A DNA stretch of 51,041 bases. Origin: Syntrophaceae bacterium UBA6112. GTDB taxonomy: Bacteria; Desulfobacterota; Syntrophia; Syntrophales; UBA5619. Position 1 is the first letter of the stretch; each line of letters begins with the position of its first letter. The stretch spans positions 1 to 51,041 of the forward strand of contig DIWG01000065.1 of assembly GCA_002423465.1 (NCBI GenBank), written 5' to 3'. Positions 50,981 to 51,041 of this stretch are shown in pieces. Under the pieces are notes generated by a model. It saw nothing but the letters and a program-made list of their open reading frames with translations. It ran no database searches and had not been told where the DNA came from. The translations under genes were made by a program, and so were the position numbers.

Positions 50981-51041
50981 GCCGGGCCCCGTGCGACGAC
51001 GGTCTGTGAACCCCGTCAGGTCCGGAAGGAAGCAGCGGCAG
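50981..51041 (+). ncRNA. ffs: Bacterial signal recognition particle RNA (4.5S-like), truncated by window end
   Basis: The conserved Ffh-binding hairpin of SRP RNA is visible: CAGGTCCGGAAGGAAGCAGC with GGAA tetraloop, preceded by the pairing strand GTCTGTGAACCCC. The 5' end is placed near 50981 by eye. The 3' strand lies outside the window. It guides membrane protein targeting with Ffh. It probably shares the tRNA-Ser transcript, as no separate promoter is seen. Confidence 0.88.

Overview
The window reads as a chromosomal contig from a GC-rich, anaerobic Desulfobacterota (Deltaproteobacteria-type), probably close to the Syntrophales (Syntrophus/Smithella-like). This rests on gene content and is inference. 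The indicators are two TRAP solute transporters, a B12-dependent ribonucleotide reductase, a lactate-racemase (LarA) family enzyme, an ADP-forming acyl-CoA synthetase fused to a GNAT domain, a two-subunit (GcvPA/GcvPB) glycine decarboxylase, a CoA-acylating semialdehyde dehydrogenase and several unusual PLP aminotransferases. No respiratory or oxygen-dependent gene was recognised.

Layout. 1-8.5 kb: an IclR regulator with a clear promoter and operator-like palindrome, an SDR dehydrogenase and two complete TRAP transporters in tandem (order P-Q-M, then Q-M-P), ending at a terminator. 8.6-14.5 kb (minus strand): class II ribonucleotide reductase nrdJ behind two NrdR boxes, RNase D, and a biotin-type ECF transporter (BioY, ATPase, T component) with translationally coupled genes. 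14.6-24 kb: a small Ala/Pro lipoprotein, an aminotransferase, a LarA-family protein, a beta-CASP metallo-hydrolase, a TonB-like protein, tadA, tRNA-Ser(CGA), another aminotransferase and a dihydrolipoyl dehydrogenase. 24-31 kb: a visibly AT-richer block with an RpiR regulator, an MHS-type MFS transporter, two M20 peptidases, L-serine dehydratase and an Lrp/AsnC regulator. It looks like a peptide/amino-acid utilisation module and may have been acquired by transfer.

31-39.4 kb holds the glycine-cleavage operon: a GcvT-SHMT fusion, gcvH, gcvPA and gcvPB, then a Cys-containing lipoprotein and lipoyl synthase lipA. With the dihydrolipoyl dehydrogenase at 22.6 kb and the serine dehydratase at 29 kb, the window encodes every protein needed to connect CO2/C1-THF, glycine, serine and pyruvate in either direction: glycine/serine fermentation, or the reductive glycine pathway. 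The fused SHMT domain keeps the PLP-lysine motif but departs from canonical SHMT at several active-site positions. It is the most interesting protein here.

39.4-51 kb: a Pat/ACD-type acyl-CoA synthetase-GNAT fusion with a small membrane protein; a graveyard of broken defence and toxin genes (restriction enzyme fragments, a Bro/DinD-like remnant, a HigB-like remnant) with an attC-like structure; a cache-domain protein paired with a secreted Ntn amidase; an FCD-family GntR regulator with its dehydrogenase; a DegT/DnrJ sugar aminotransferase and galE; tRNA-Ser(GGA) behind a consensus promoter; and the 5' part of the signal recognition particle RNA, cut by the window end. Two near-identical long palindromes (49.46 and 50.89 kb) look like REP/MITE-type mobile repeats. 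Many long open frames opposite the GC-rich genes are composition shadows and are not listed.
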